A DNA stretch of 64,000 nucleotides, taken from NCBI GenBank assembly GCA_033782935.1, contig JAWQEG010000259.1:4752001-4816000 (forward strand), read 5' to 3'. The notes under the pieces are model-generated. The model had not been told where the DNA came from. It did no database searches and worked only from the letters and a program-made list of their open reading frames with translations. Made by a program: the position numbers and the translations under genes. This DNA is from Petrolisthes cinctipes (lineage: Eukaryota; Arthropoda; Malacostraca; Decapoda; Porcellanidae). Positions 33,611 through 46,374 of the stretch are shown piece after piece (position 1 is the first letter of the stretch; the number at the start of each line of letters is the position of its first letter).

Positions 33611-35760
33611 AGGTGCCCAAAAGTCGATATGTGCACGCATCTTCTGTACTCGTTTATATCTCAAATTCAGGCTCAAAACACTCGAAAATTCGATATTTTG
33701 GGGTCCCAGAAGCGATCTGTACATGCCTACTCAGTGCTAGAATATTTTCAAAATATAGGCTCAAAAAATGCTAAAAATCGATATTTTAGGTGCGTAAAGG
33801 CGATATCTCAAATTCATTCCCAAAACACCCGAAAATTCGATATTTTGGGGTCCCAGAAGCGATCTGTACATGCCTATTCCATGTTAGAGTATTTACAAAA
33901 TACAGGCCCAAAACATGCTCAAAATCGATGTTTTAGGTGCCCAAAAGTCGATATGTGCATGCATCTTCTGTACCCGTTTATATCTCAGATTCAGGCTCAA
34001 AACACACGAAAATTCGATATTTTTGGGTCCCAGAAGCGATCTGTACATGCCTACTCCGTGTTAGAGTATTTTTTAAATACATACCCAAAACATGCTGAAA
34101 ATCGATATTTTAGATGCCCAAAGTCAATATGTGCATGTATCTTCTGTACCCGTTTATATCTCAAATTCAGGCTCAAAACACCCGAAAATTCAATATTTTG
34201 GGGTCCCAGAAGCAATCTGTACATGCCTACTCAGTGCTAGAATATTTTCAAAATATAGGCTAAAAACATGCTAAAAATCGATCTTTTAGGTGCCAAAAAG
34301 TCGATATCTCAAATTCAGTCCCAAAACACCCGAAAATTCGATATTTAGGGGTCCCAGAAGCGATCTGTACATGCCTACTCCGTGTTAGAGTATTTTCAAA
34401 ATACAGGCCCAAAACATACTGAAAATCGATCTTTTAGGTGCCCAAAAGTCGATATGTGCATTCATCTTCTGTACCCGTTTATATCTCAAATTCTGGCCCT
34501 AAACACCCGAAAATTCAATATTTTGGGGTCCCAGAAGCAATCTGTACATGCCTACTCAGTGCTAGAATATTTTCAAAATATAGGCTGAAAAATGCTAAAA
34601 ATCGATATTTTAGGTGGCAAAAAGACGATATCTCAAATTAAGGCCCAAAACACCCGAAAATTCGATATTTAGGGGTCCCATAAGCGATCTGTACATGCCT
34701 ACTCCGTGTTAGAGTATTTTTAAAATTCAGGCCCAAAACAAGCTGAAAATCGATATTTTTGGTGCTCAAAGTCAATATGTGTATGCATCTTCTATACTCG
34801 TTTATATCTCAAATTCAGGCTCAAAACACCCGAATATTCGATATTTTGGGGTCCCAGAAGCGATCTGTACATGCCTACTCAGTGCTAGAATGTTTTCAAA
34901 ATATAGGCTCAAAACATGCTAAAAATCGATATTTTAGGTGCCCAAAAGTCGATATGTGCATGCATCTTCTGTACCCGTTTATATCTCAATTTCTGGCCCT
35001 AAACACCCGAAAATTCAATAATTTGGGGTCACAGAAGCAATCTGTACATGCCTACTCAGTGCTAGAATATTTTCAAAATATAGGCTAAAAACATACTAAA
35101 AATCGATATTTTTGGTGCCAAAAAGTCGATATCTCAAATTAAGGCCCAAAACACCCGAAAATTCGATATTTAGGGTCCCAGAAGCGATCAGTACATGCCT
35201 ACTCCGTGTTAGAGTATTTTCCAAATACATGCCGAAAACATGCTGAAAATCGATATTTTAGATGCCCAAAGTCAATCTGTGCATGTATCTTCTGTACCCG
35301 TTTATATCTTAAATTCAGGCTCAAAACACCCGAAAATTCAATATTTTGGGGTCCCAGCAGCAATCTGTACATGCCTACTCAGTGCTAGAATATTTTCAAA
35401 ATATAGGCTAAAAACATGCTAAAAATCGATCTTTTAGGTGCCAAAAAGTCGATATCTCAAATTCAGTCCCAAAACACCCGAAAATTCGATATTTACGGGT
35501 CCCAATAGCGATCTGTACATACCTACTCCGTGTTAGAGTATTTTCAAAATTCAGGCCAAAAACATACTGAAAATCGATCTTTTTGGTGCACAAAAGTCGA
35601 TATGTGCATGCATCTTCTGTACCCGTTTATATTTCAAATTCTGGCCCTAAACACCCGAAAATTCAATATTTTGAGGTCCCAGAAGCGATCTGTACATGCC
35701 TACTCCGTGTTAGAGTATTTTCAAAATACAGGCCAAAAACATACTGAAAATCGATCTTTT
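33611..35760 (+). repeat. 2150-bp duplicated module, copy 1
   Basis: Part X (33611 to about 34416) matches 35761-36566 at offset 2150, with shared 'atatctcagattcagg', 'aaaacacacgaaaattcg' and 'tatttttgggtcccag'. Part Z (about 34738-35760) matches about 36564-37586 at offset 1826, sharing 'cccgaatattcg', 'tcaataatttggggtcac', 'ccgaaaacatgctg', 'cccagcagcaatc' and 'tttacgggtcccaatagcg'. Between them copy 1 has 324 bp more than copy 2. Confidence 0.85.
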
Positions 35761-37590
35761 AGGTGCCCAAAAGTCGATATGTGCATGCATCTTCTGTACT
35801 CGTTTATATCTCAAATTCAGGCTCAAAACACTCGAAAATTCGATATTTTGGGGTCCCAGAAGCGATCTGTACATGCCTACTCAGTGCTAGAATATTTTCA
35901 AAATATAGGCTCAAAAAATGCTAAAAATCGATATTTTAGGTGCGTAAAGGCGATATCTCAAATTCATTCCCAAAACACCCGAAAATTCGATATTTTGGGG
36001 TCCCAGAAGCGATCTGTACATGCCTATTCCATGTTAGAGTATTTACAAAATACAGGCCCAAAACATGCTCAAAATCGATGTTTTAGGTGCCCAAAAGTCG
36101 ATATGTGCATGCATCTTCTGTACCCGTTTATATCTCAGATTCAGGCTCAAAACACACGAAAATTCGATATTTTTGGGTCCCAGAAGCGATCTGTACATGC
36201 CTACTCCGTGTTAGAGTATTTTTTAAATACATACCCAAAACATGCTGAAAATCGATATTTTAGATGCCCAAAGTCAATATGTGCATGTATCTTCTGTACC
36301 CGTTTATATCTCAAATTCAGGCTCAAAACACCCGAAAATTCAATATTTTGGGGTCCCAGAAGCAATCTGTACATGCCTACTCAGTGCTAGAATATTTTCA
36401 AAATATAGGCTAAAAACATGCTAAAAATCGATCTTTTAGGTGCCAAAAAGTCGATATCTCAAATTCAGTCCCAAAACACCCGAAAATTCGATATTTAGGG
36501 GTCCCAGAAGCGATCTGTACATGCCTACTCCGTGTTAGAGTATTTTCAAAATACAGGCCCAAAACAAGCTGAAAATCGATATTTTTGGTGCTCAAAGTCA
36601 ATATGTGTATGCATCTTCTATACTCGTTTATATCTCAAATTCAGGCTCAAAACACCCGAATATTCGATATTTTGGGGTCCCAGAAGCGATCTGTACATGC
36701 CTACTCAGTGCTAGAATGTTTTCAAAATATAGGCTCAAAACATGCTAAAAATCGATATTTTAGGTGCCCAAAAGTCGATATGTGCATGCATCTTCTGTAC
36801 CCGTTTATATCTCAATTTCTGGCCCTAAACACCCGAAAATTCAATAATTTGGGGTCACAGAAGCAATCTGTACATGCCTACTCAGTGCTAGAATATTTTC
36901 AAAATATAGGCTAAAAACATACTAAAAATCGATATTTTTGGTGCCAAAAAGTCGATATCTCAAATTAAGGCCCAAAACACCCGAAAATTCGATATTTAGG
37001 GTCCCAGAAGCGATCAGTACATGCCTACTCCGTGTTAGAGTATTTTCCAAATACATGCCGAAAACATGCTGAAAATCGATATTTTAGATGCCCAAAGTCA
37101 ATCTGTGCATGTATCTTCTGTACCCGTTTATATCTTAAATTCAGGCTCAAAACACCCGAAAATTCAATATTTTGGGGTCCCAGCAGCAATCTGTACATGC
37201 CTACTCAGTGCTAGAATATTTTCAAAATATAGGCTAAAAACATGCTAAAAATCGATCTTTTAGGTGCCAAAAAGTCGATATCTCAAATTCAGTCCCAAAA
37301 CACCCGAAAATTCGATATTTACGGGTCCCAATAGCGATCTGTACATACCTACTCCGTGTTAGAGTATTTTCAAAATTCAGGCCAAAAACATACTGAAAAT
37401 CGATCTTTTTGGTGCACAAAAGTCGATATGTGCATGCATCTTCTGTACCCGTTTATATTTCAAATTCTGGCCCTAAACACCCGAAAATTCAATATTTTGA
37501 GGTCCCAGAAGCGATCTGTACATGCCTACTACGTGTTAGAGTATTTTCAAAATACAGGCCAAAAACATACTGAAAATCGATCTTTTAGGT
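35761..37590 (+). repeat. Module copy 2, shortened by 324 bp
   Basis: X is joined directly to Z near 36565, where 'atacaggcccaaaac' runs into 'aagctgaaaatcg'. The missing 324 bp equals one full plus one 147-bp monomer, so the loss happened in phase, as expected from unequal exchange. The Z part of this copy is also the left end of the 3301-bp duplication. Confidence 0.83.
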
Positions 37591-40168
37591 GCACAAAAGT
37601 CGATATGTGCATGCATCTTCTGTACCCGTTTATATCTCAAATTCAGGCTCAAAACACCCGAAAATTCGATATTTTGGGGTCCCAGAAGCGATCTGTACAT
37701 TCCTACTCAGTGCTAGAATATTTTCAAAAATATAGGCTCAAAACATGCTAAAAATCGATATTTTAGGTGCGTAAAGGCGATATCTCAAATTCAAGCCCAA
37801 AACACCCAAAAATTCGATATTATGGGGTCCCAGAAGCGATCTGTACATGCCTACTCCGTGTTAGAGTATTTACAAAATACATGCCCAAAACATGCTCAAA
37901 ATCGATGTTTTAGGTGCCCAAAAGTCGATATGTGCATGCATCTTCAGTACCCGTTTATATCTCAAATTCAGGCTCAAAAGACTCGAAAATTCGATATTTT
38001 GGGGTTCCAGAAGCGATCTGTACATGCCTACTCCGTGTTAGAGTATTTTCAAAATACACGCCCAAAACATGCTGAAAATCGATATTTTAGGTGCCAAAAA
38101 GTCGATATCTCAAATTAAGGCCCAAAACACCCGAAAATTCGATATTTAGGGGTCCCAGAAGCGATCTGTACATGCCTACTCAGTGTTAGAGTATTTTCAA
38201 AATACATGCCCAAAACATGCTGAAAATCGATTTTTTAGATGCCCAAAGTCAATCTGTGCATGTATCTTCTGTACCCGTTTATATCTCAAATTCAGGCTCA
38301 AAACACCCGAAAATTCAATATTTTGGGGTCCCAGAAGCAATCTGTACATGCCTACTCAGTGCTAGAATATTTTCAAAATATAGGCTAAAAACATGCTAAA
38401 AATCGATCTTTTAGGTGCCAAAAAGTCGATATCTCAAATTCTGGCTCTGAACACCCAAAAATTCGATATTTTGGGTTCCCAGAAGCGATCTGTACATGCC
38501 TACTCCGTGTTAGAGTATTTTCAAAATACAGGCCAAAAACATACTGAAAATCGATCTTTTAGGTGCCCAAAAGTCGATAAGTGCATGCATCTTCTGTACC
38601 CGTTTATATCTCAAATTCTGGCCCTAAACACCCGAAAATTCAATATTTTGGGGTCCCAGAAGCAATCTGTTCGTGCCTACTCAGTGCTAGAATATTTTCA
38701 AAATATAGGCTAAAAACATGCTAAAAATCGATATTTTATGTGCCAAAAAGTCGATATCTCATATTAAGGCCCAAAACACGCGAAAATTCGATATTTAGGG
38801 GTCTCAAAAGCGATCTGTACATGCCTACTCCGTTTAAGAGTATTTTCCAAATACATGCCCAAAACATGCTGAAAATCGATATTTTAGATGCCCAAAGTCA
38901 ATCTGTGCATGTATCTTCTGTACCCGTTTATATCTCAAATTCAGGCTTAAAACACCCGAAAATTCAATATTTTGGGGTCCCAGAAGCAATCTGTACATGC
39001 CTACACAGTGATAGAATATTATCAAAATATAGGCTAAAAACATGATAAAAATCGATCTTTTAGGTGCCAAAAAGTCGTTATCTCAAATTCAGTCCGAAAA
39101 CACCCGAAAATTCGATATTTAGGGGTCCCATAAGCGATCTGTACATGCCTACTCCGTGTTAGAGTATTTTCAAAATACAGGACAAAAACATACTGAAAAT
39201 CGATCATTTAGGTGCCCCAAAGTCGATATGTGCATGCATCTTCTGTACCCGTTTTTATCTCAAATTCTGGCCCTGAACACCCAAAAATTCGATATTTTGG
39301 GGTCCCAGAAGCGATCTGTACATGCCTACTCCGTGTTAGAGTATTTTTAAAATTCAGGCCCAAAACAAGCTGAAAATCGATATTTTTGGTGCTCAAAGTC
39401 AATATGTGTATGCATCTTCTATACTCGTTTATATCTCAAATTCAGGCTCAAAACACCCGAAAATTCGATATTTTGGGGTCCCAGAAGCGATCTGTACATG
39501 CCTACTCAGTGCTAGAATGTTTTCAAAGTATAGGCTCAAAACATGCTCAAAATCGATATTTTAGGTGCCCAAAAGTCGATATGTGCATGCATCTATTGTA
39601 CTCGTTTATATCTCAAATTCTGGCCCTGAACACCCAAAAATTCGATATTTTGGGGTCCCAGAAGCGATCTGTACATGCCTACTCCGTGTTAGAGTATCTT
39701 TAAAATTCAGGCCCAAAACAAGCTGAAAATCGATATTTTTGGTGCCCAAAGTCAATATGTGTATGCATCTTCTATACTCGTTTATATCTCAAATTCAGGC
39801 TCAAAACACCCGAAAATTCGATATTTTGGGGTCCCTGAAGCGATCTGTACATGCCTACTCAGTGCTAGAATATTTTCAAAATATAGGCTCAAAAAATGCT
39901 AAAAATCGATATTTTAGGTGCGTAAAGGCGATATCTCAAATTCATTCCCAAAACACCCGAAAATTCGATATTTTGGGGTCCCAGAAGCGATCTGTACATG
40001 CCTATTCCGTTTTAGAGTATTTACAAAGTACAGGCCCAAAACATGCTCAAAATTGATGTTTTAGGTGCCCAAAAGTCGATATGTGCATGCATCTTCAGTA
40101 CCCGTTTATATCTCAAATTCAGGCTCAAAACACCCGAAAATTCGATATTTTGGGGTCCCAGAAGCGAT
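36868..40168 (+). repeat. 3301-bp tandem duplication, copy 1
   Basis: About 20 monomers are repeated with offset 3301. The rare variants all recur: 'cccagcagcaatc', 'cccaatagcgatc', 'actacgtgttag', 'gtacattcctac', 'aaaagactcgaaaattcg', 'ggggttccagaag', 'aaatcgattttttag', 'ctgttcgtgcc', 'aacacgcgaaaattcg', 'ccgtttaagagtatt', 'gaatattatcaaaata' and 'tctattgtactcg'. The only difference I noticed is 'ggtccctgaagcg' at about 39.83 kb against 'ggtcccagaagcg' in copy 2. Confidence 0.92.
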
Positions 40169-43100
40169 CTGTACATGCCTACTCAGTGCTAGAATATTTT
40201 CAAAATATAGGCTAAAAACATACTAAAAATCGATATTTTTGGTGCCAAAAAGTCGATATCTCAAATTAAGGCCCAAAACACCCGAAAATTCGATATTTAG
40301 GGTCCCAGAAGCGATCAGTACATGCCTACTCCGTGTTAGAGTATTTTCCAAATACATGCCGAAAACATGCTGAAAATCGATATTTTAGATGCCCAAAGTC
40401 AATCTGTGCATGTATCTTCTGTACCCGTTTATATCTTAAATTCAGGCTCAAAACACCCGAAAATTCAATATTTTGGGGTCCCAGCAGCAATCTGTACATG
40501 CCTACTCAGTGCTAGAATATTTTCAAAATATAGGCTAAAAACATGCTAAAAATCGATCTTTTAGGTGCCAAAAAGTCGATATCTCAAATTCAGTCCCAAA
40601 ACACCCGAAAATTCGATATTTACGGGTCCCAATAGCGATCTGTACATACCTACTCCGTGTTAGAGTATTTTCAAAATTCAGGCCAAAAACATACTGAAAA
40701 TCGATCTTTTTGGTGCACAAAAGTCGATATGTGCATGCATCTTCTGTACCCGTTTATATTTCAAATTCTGGCCCTAAACACCCGAAAATTCAATATTTTG
40801 AGGTCCCAGAAGCGATCTGTACATGCCTACTACGTGTTAGAGTATTTTCAAAATACAGGCCAAAAACATACTGAAAATCGATCTTTTAGGTGCACAAAAG
40901 TCGATATGTGCATGCATCTTCTGTACCCGTTTATATCTCAAATTCAGGCTCAAAACACCCGAAAATTCGATATTTTGGGGTCCCAGAAGCGATCTGTACA
41001 TTCCTACTCAGTGCTAGAATATTTTCAAAAATATAGGCTCAAAACATGCTAAAAATCGATATTTTAGGTGCGTAAAGGCGATATCTCAAATTCAAGCCCA
41101 AAACACCCAAAAATTCGATATTATGGGGTCCCAGAAGCGATCTGTACATGCCTACTCCGTGTTAGAGTATTTACAAAATACATGCCCAAAACATGCTCAA
41201 AATCGATGTTTTAGGTGCCCAAAAGTCGATATGTGCATGCATCTTCAGTACCCGTTTATATCTCAAATTCAGGCTCAAAAGACTCGAAAATTCGATATTT
41301 TGGGGTTCCAGAAGCGATCTGTACATGCCTACTCCGTGTTAGAGTATTTTCAAAATACACGCCCAAAACATGCTGAAAATCGATATTTTAGGTGCCAAAA
41401 AGTCGATATCTCAAATTAAGGCCCAAAACACCCGAAAATTCGATATTTAGGGGTCCCAGAAGCGATCTGTACATGCCTACTCAGTGTTAGAGTATTTTCA
41501 AAATACATGCCCAAAACATGCTGAAAATCGATTTTTTAGATGCCCAAAGTCAATCTGTGCATGTATCTTCTGTACCCGTTTATATCTCAAATTCAGGCTC
41601 AAAACACCCGAAAATTCAATATTTTGGGGTCCCAGAAGCAATCTGTACATGCCTACTCAGTGCTAGAATATTTTCAAAATATAGGCTAAAAACATGCTAA
41701 AAATCGATCTTTTAGGTGCCAAAAAGTCGATATCTCAAATTCTGGCTCTGAACACCCAAAAATTCGATATTTTGGGTTCCCAGAAGCGATCTGTACATGC
41801 CTACTCCGTGTTAGAGTATTTTCAAAATACAGGCCAAAAACATACTGAAAATCGATCTTTTAGGTGCCCAAAAGTCGATAAGTGCATGCATCTTCTGTAC
41901 CCGTTTATATCTCAAATTCTGGCCCTAAACACCCGAAAATTCAATATTTTGGGGTCCCAGAAGCAATCTGTTCGTGCCTACTCAGTGCTAGAATATTTTC
42001 AAAATATAGGCTAAAAACATGCTAAAAATCGATATTTTATGTGCCAAAAAGTCGATATCTCATATTAAGGCCCAAAACACGCGAAAATTCGATATTTAGG
42101 GGTCTCAAAAGCGATCTGTACATGCCTACTCCGTTTAAGAGTATTTTCCAAATACATGCCCAAAACATGCTGAAAATCGATATTTTAGATGCCCAAAGTC
42201 AATCTGTGCATGTATCTTCTGTACCCGTTTATATCTCAAATTCAGGCTTAAAACACCCGAAAATTCAATATTTTGGGGTCCCAGAAGCAATCTGTACATG
42301 CCTACACAGTGATAGAATATTATCAAAATATAGGCTAAAAACATGATAAAAATCGATCTTTTAGGTGCCAAAAAGTCGTTATCTCAAATTCAGTCCGAAA
42401 ACACCCGAAAATTCGATATTTAGGGGTCCCATAAGCGATCTGTACATGCCTACTCCGTGTTAGAGTATTTTCAAAATACAGGACAAAAACATACTGAAAA
42501 TCGATCATTTAGGTGCCCCAAAGTCGATATGTGCATGCATCTTCTGTACCCGTTTTTATCTCAAATTCTGGCCCTGAACACCCAAAAATTCGATATTTTG
42601 GGGTCCCAGAAGCGATCTGTACATGCCTACTCCGTGTTAGAGTATTTTTAAAATTCAGGCCCAAAACAAGCTGAAAATCGATATTTTTGGTGCTCAAAGT
42701 CAATATGTGTATGCATCTTCTATACTCGTTTATATCTCAAATTCAGGCTCAAAACACCCGAAAATTCGATATTTTGGGGTCCCAGAAGCGATCTGTACAT
42801 GCCTACTCAGTGCTAGAATGTTTTCAAAGTATAGGCTCAAAACATGCTCAAAATCGATATTTTAGGTGCCCAAAAGTCGATATGTGCATGCATCTATTGT
42901 ACTCGTTTATATCTCAAATTCTGGCCCTGAACACCCAAAAATTCGATATTTTGGGGTCCCAGAAGCGATCTGTACATGCCTACTCCGTGTTAGAGTATCT
43001 TTAAAATTCAGGCCCAAAACAAGCTGAAAATCGATATTTTTGGTGCCCAAAGTCAATATGTGTATGCATCTTCTATACTCGTTTATATCTCAAATTCAGG

Positions 43101-43469
43101 CTCAAAACACCCGAAAATTCGATATTTTGGGGTCCCAGAAGCGATCTGTACATGCCTACTCAGTGCTAGAATATTTTCAAAATATAGGCTCAAAAAATGC
43201 TAAAAATCGATATTTTAGGTGCGTAAAGGCGATATCTCAAATTCATTCCCAAAACACCCGAAAATTCGATATTTTGGGGTCCCAGAAGCGATCTGTACAT
43301 GCCTATTCCGTTTTAGAGTATTTACAAAGTACAGGCCCAAAACATGCTCAAAATTGATGTTTTAGGTGCCCAAAAGTCGATATGTGCATGCATCTTCAGT
43401 ACCCGTTTATATCTCAAATTCAGGCTCAAAACACCCGAAAATTCGATATTTTGGGGTCCCAGAAGCGAT
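40169..43469 (+). repeat. 3301-bp tandem duplication, copy 2
   Basis: Adjacent direct copy of 36868-40168. The two diverge in flank just left of copy 1 ('agcaatctg' against 'agcgatctg') and again after about 43490, where copy 2 reads 'gtgctaaaatattttc'. With so few differences the event must be recent, or the copies have been homogenised, or the assembly repeated a segment. Parts were then copied again at 44255-45285 and 46375-48432. Confidence 0.92.
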
Positions 43470-44254
43470 CTGTACATGCCTACTCAGTGCTAAAATATTT
43501 TCAAAAATATAGGCTCAAAACATGCTAAAAATCGATATTTTAGGTGCGTAAAGGCGATATCTCAAATTCAGGCCCAAAACACCCAAAAATTCGATATTCT
43601 GGGGTCCCAGAAGCGATCTGTACATGCCTACTCCGTGTTAGAGTATTTACAAAATACAGGCCCAAAACATGCTCAAAATCGATGTTTTAGGTGCCCAAAA
43701 GTCGATATGTGCATGCATCTTCAGTACCCGTTTATATCTCAAATTCAGGCTCAAAAGACTCGAAAATTCGATATTTTGGGGTTCCAGAAGCGATCTGTAC
43801 ATGCCTACTCCGTGTTAGAGTATTTTCAAAATACATGCCCAAAACATGCTGAAAATCGATATTTTAGGTGCCAAAAAGTCGATATCTCAAATTAAGGCCC
43901 AAAACACCCGAAAATTCGATATTTAGGGGTCCCAGAAGCGATCTGTACATGCCTACTCAGTGTTAGAGTATTTTCAAAATACATGCCCAAAACATGCTGA
44001 AAATCGATTTTTTAGATGCCCAAAGTCAATCTGTGCATGTATCTTCTGTACCCGTTTATATCTCAAATTCAGGCTCAAAACACCCGAAAATTCGATATTT
44101 TGGGGTCCCAGAAGCGATCTGTACATGCCTACTCAGTGCTAAGATATTTTCAAAAATATAGGCTCAAAACATGCTAAAAATCGATATTTTAGGTGCGTAA
44201 AGGCGATATCTCAAATTCAGGCCCAAAACACCCAAAAATTCGATATTATGGGGT
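43470..44254 (+). repeat. Satellite block with 147-bp monomers
   Basis: It contains two 'gcgtaaaggcg' monomers (about 43.55 and 44.20 kb), with 'gtgctaaaatatttt' and 'gtgctaagatatttt' starts and 'caaaaatatagg' with one extra A. Between them lie modules also found at 37.8-38.3 and 41.1-41.6 kb ('aaaagactcg', 'ggggttccag', 'aaatcgattttttag'). Confidence 0.8.
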
Positions 44255-45285
44255 CCCATAAGCGATCTGTACATGCCTACTCCGTGTTAGAGTATTTTCA
44301 AAATACAGGACAAAAACATACTGAAAATCGATCATTTAGGTGCCCAAAAGTCGATATGTGCATGCATCTTCTGTACCCGTTTTTATCTCAAATTCTGGCC
44401 CTGAACACCCAAAAATTCGATATTTTGGGGTCCCAGAAGCGATCTGTACATGCCTACTCCGTGTTAGAGTATTTTTTAAATTCAGGCCCAAAACAAGCTG
44501 AAAATCGATATTTTTGGTGCCCAAAGTCAATATGTGTATGCATCTTCTATACTCGTTTATATCTCAAATTCAGGCTCAAAACACCCGAAAATTCGATATT
44601 TTGGGGTCCCAGAAGCGATCTGTACATGCCTACTCAGTGCTAGAATGTTTTCAAAGTATAGGCTCAAAACATGCTCAAAATCGATATTTTAGGTGCCCAA
44701 AAGTCGATATGTGCATGCATCTATTGTACTCGTTTATATCTCAAATTCTGGCCCTGAACACCCAAAAATTCGATATTTTGGGGTCCCAGAAGCGATCTGT
44801 ACATGCCTACTCCGTGTTAGAGTATTTTTAAAATTCAGGCCCAAAACAAGCTGAAAATCGATATTTTTGGTGCCCAAAGTCAATATGTGTATGCATCTTC
44901 TATACTCGTTTATATCTCAAATTCAGGCTCAAAACACCCGAAAATTCGATATTTTGGGGTCCCAGAAGCGATCTGTACATGCCTACTCAGTGCTAGAATA
45001 TTTTCAAAATATAGGCTCAAAAAATGCTAAAAATCGATATTTTAGGTGCGTAAAGGCGATATCTCAAATTCATTCCCAAAACACCCGAAAATTCGATATT
45101 TTGGGGTCCCAGAAGCGATCTGTACATGCCTATTCCGTTTTAGAGTATTTACAAAGTACAGGCCCAAAACATGCTCAAAATTGATGTTTTAGGTGCCCAA
45201 AAGTCGATATGTGCATGCATCTTCAGTACCCGTTTATATCTCAAATTCAGGCTCAAAACACCCGAAAATTCGATATTTTGGGGTC
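44255..45285 (+). repeat. Duplicate of 42428-43458 (offset 1827)
   Basis: About 1.03 kb matches at offset 1827, with shared 'cccataagcgatc', 'caggacaaaaacatac', 'aatcgatcatttagg', 'cgtttttatctcaaattc', 'ttttcaaagtatagg', 'tctattgtactcg', 'ccgttttagagtatt' and 'aaaattgatgttttagg'. It ends where this copy reads 'ggggtcacagaag' and the other 'ggggtcccagaag'. Confidence 0.85.
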
Positions 45286-46374
45286 ACAGAAGCGATCTGT
45301 ACATGCCTACTCCGTGTTAGAGTATTTTTTAAATACATAATCAAAACATGCTGAAAATCGTTATTTTAGATGCCCAAAGTCAATATGTGCATGTATCTTC
45401 TGTACCCGTTTATATCTCAAATTCAGGCTCAAAACACCCGAAAATTCGATATTTTGGGGTCCCAGAAGCGATCTGTACATGCCTACTCAGTGCTAAAATA
45501 TTTTCAAAAATATAGGCTCAAAACATGCTAAAAATCGATATTTTAGGTGCGTAAAGGCGATATCTCAAATTCAGGCCCAAAACACCCAAAAATTCGATAT
45601 TATGGGGTCCCATAAGCGATCTGTACATGCCTACTCCGTGTTAGAGTATTTTCAAAATACAGGACAAAAACATACTGAAAATCGATCATTTAGGTGCCCA
45701 AAAGTCGATATGTGCATGCATCTTCTGTACCCGTTTATATCTCAAATTCAGGCTCAAAAGACTCGAAAATTCGATATTTTGGGGTTCCAGAAGCGATCTG
45801 TACATGCCTACTCCGTGTTAGAGTATTTTCAAAATACATGCCCAAAACATGCTGAAAATCGATATTTTAGGTGCCAAAAAGTCGATATCTCAAATTCTGG
45901 CCCTAAACACCCGAAAATTCAATATTTTGGGGTCCCAGAAGCAATCTGTACGTGCCTACTCAGTGCTAGAATATTTTCAAAATAAAGGCTCAAAAAATGC
46001 TAAAAATCGATATTTTAGGTGCGTAAAGGCGATATCTCAAATTCATTCCCAAAACACCCGAAAATTCGATATTTTGGGGTCCCAGAAGCGATCTGTACAT
46101 GCCTATTCCGTTTTAGAGTATTTACAAAGTACAGGCCCAAAACATGCTCAAAATTGATGTTTTAGGTGCCCAAAAGTCGATATGTGCATGCATCTTCAGT
46201 ACCCGTTTATATCTCAAATTCAGGCTCAAAACACCCGAAAATTCGATATTTTGGGGTCACAGAAGCGATCTGTACATGCCTACTCCGTGTTAGAGTATTT
46301 TTTAAATACATAATCAAAACATGCTGAAAATCGATATTTTAGATGCCCAAAGTCAATATGTGCATGTATCTTCT
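45286..46374 (+). repeat. Short-range duplication zone (offset 973)
   Basis: The stretch from about 45000 to 45612 matches 45973-46585 at offset 973, including 'aaatacataatcaaaac' and four 147-bp monomers in all. The first copy has 'aaatcgttattttag' where the second has 'aaatcgatattttag'. Between them, 45613-45972 joins modules from the 3301-bp unit ('caggacaaaaac', then 'aaaagactcg', then 'ggccctaaac'). Confidence 0.8.

Noticed and set aside
35530..36390. A 286-codon plus-strand open frame, and the other 60-235 codon frames, as protein-coding genes
   Set aside because: They are the translated satellite: the 59-residue period equals the 177-bp monomer, they start and stop where 176/148-bp monomers shift the frame, and the same DNA repeats are equally well conserved outside the frame. 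There is no promoter, splice or codon-use support.
36868..43469. Certain assembly error
   Set aside because: The 3301-bp copies are almost identical, which is suspicious, but at least one substitution differs and parts of the unit recur with private changes at 44.3-48.4 kb, so real duplication remains plausible. I kept it as a finding with a read-depth check.
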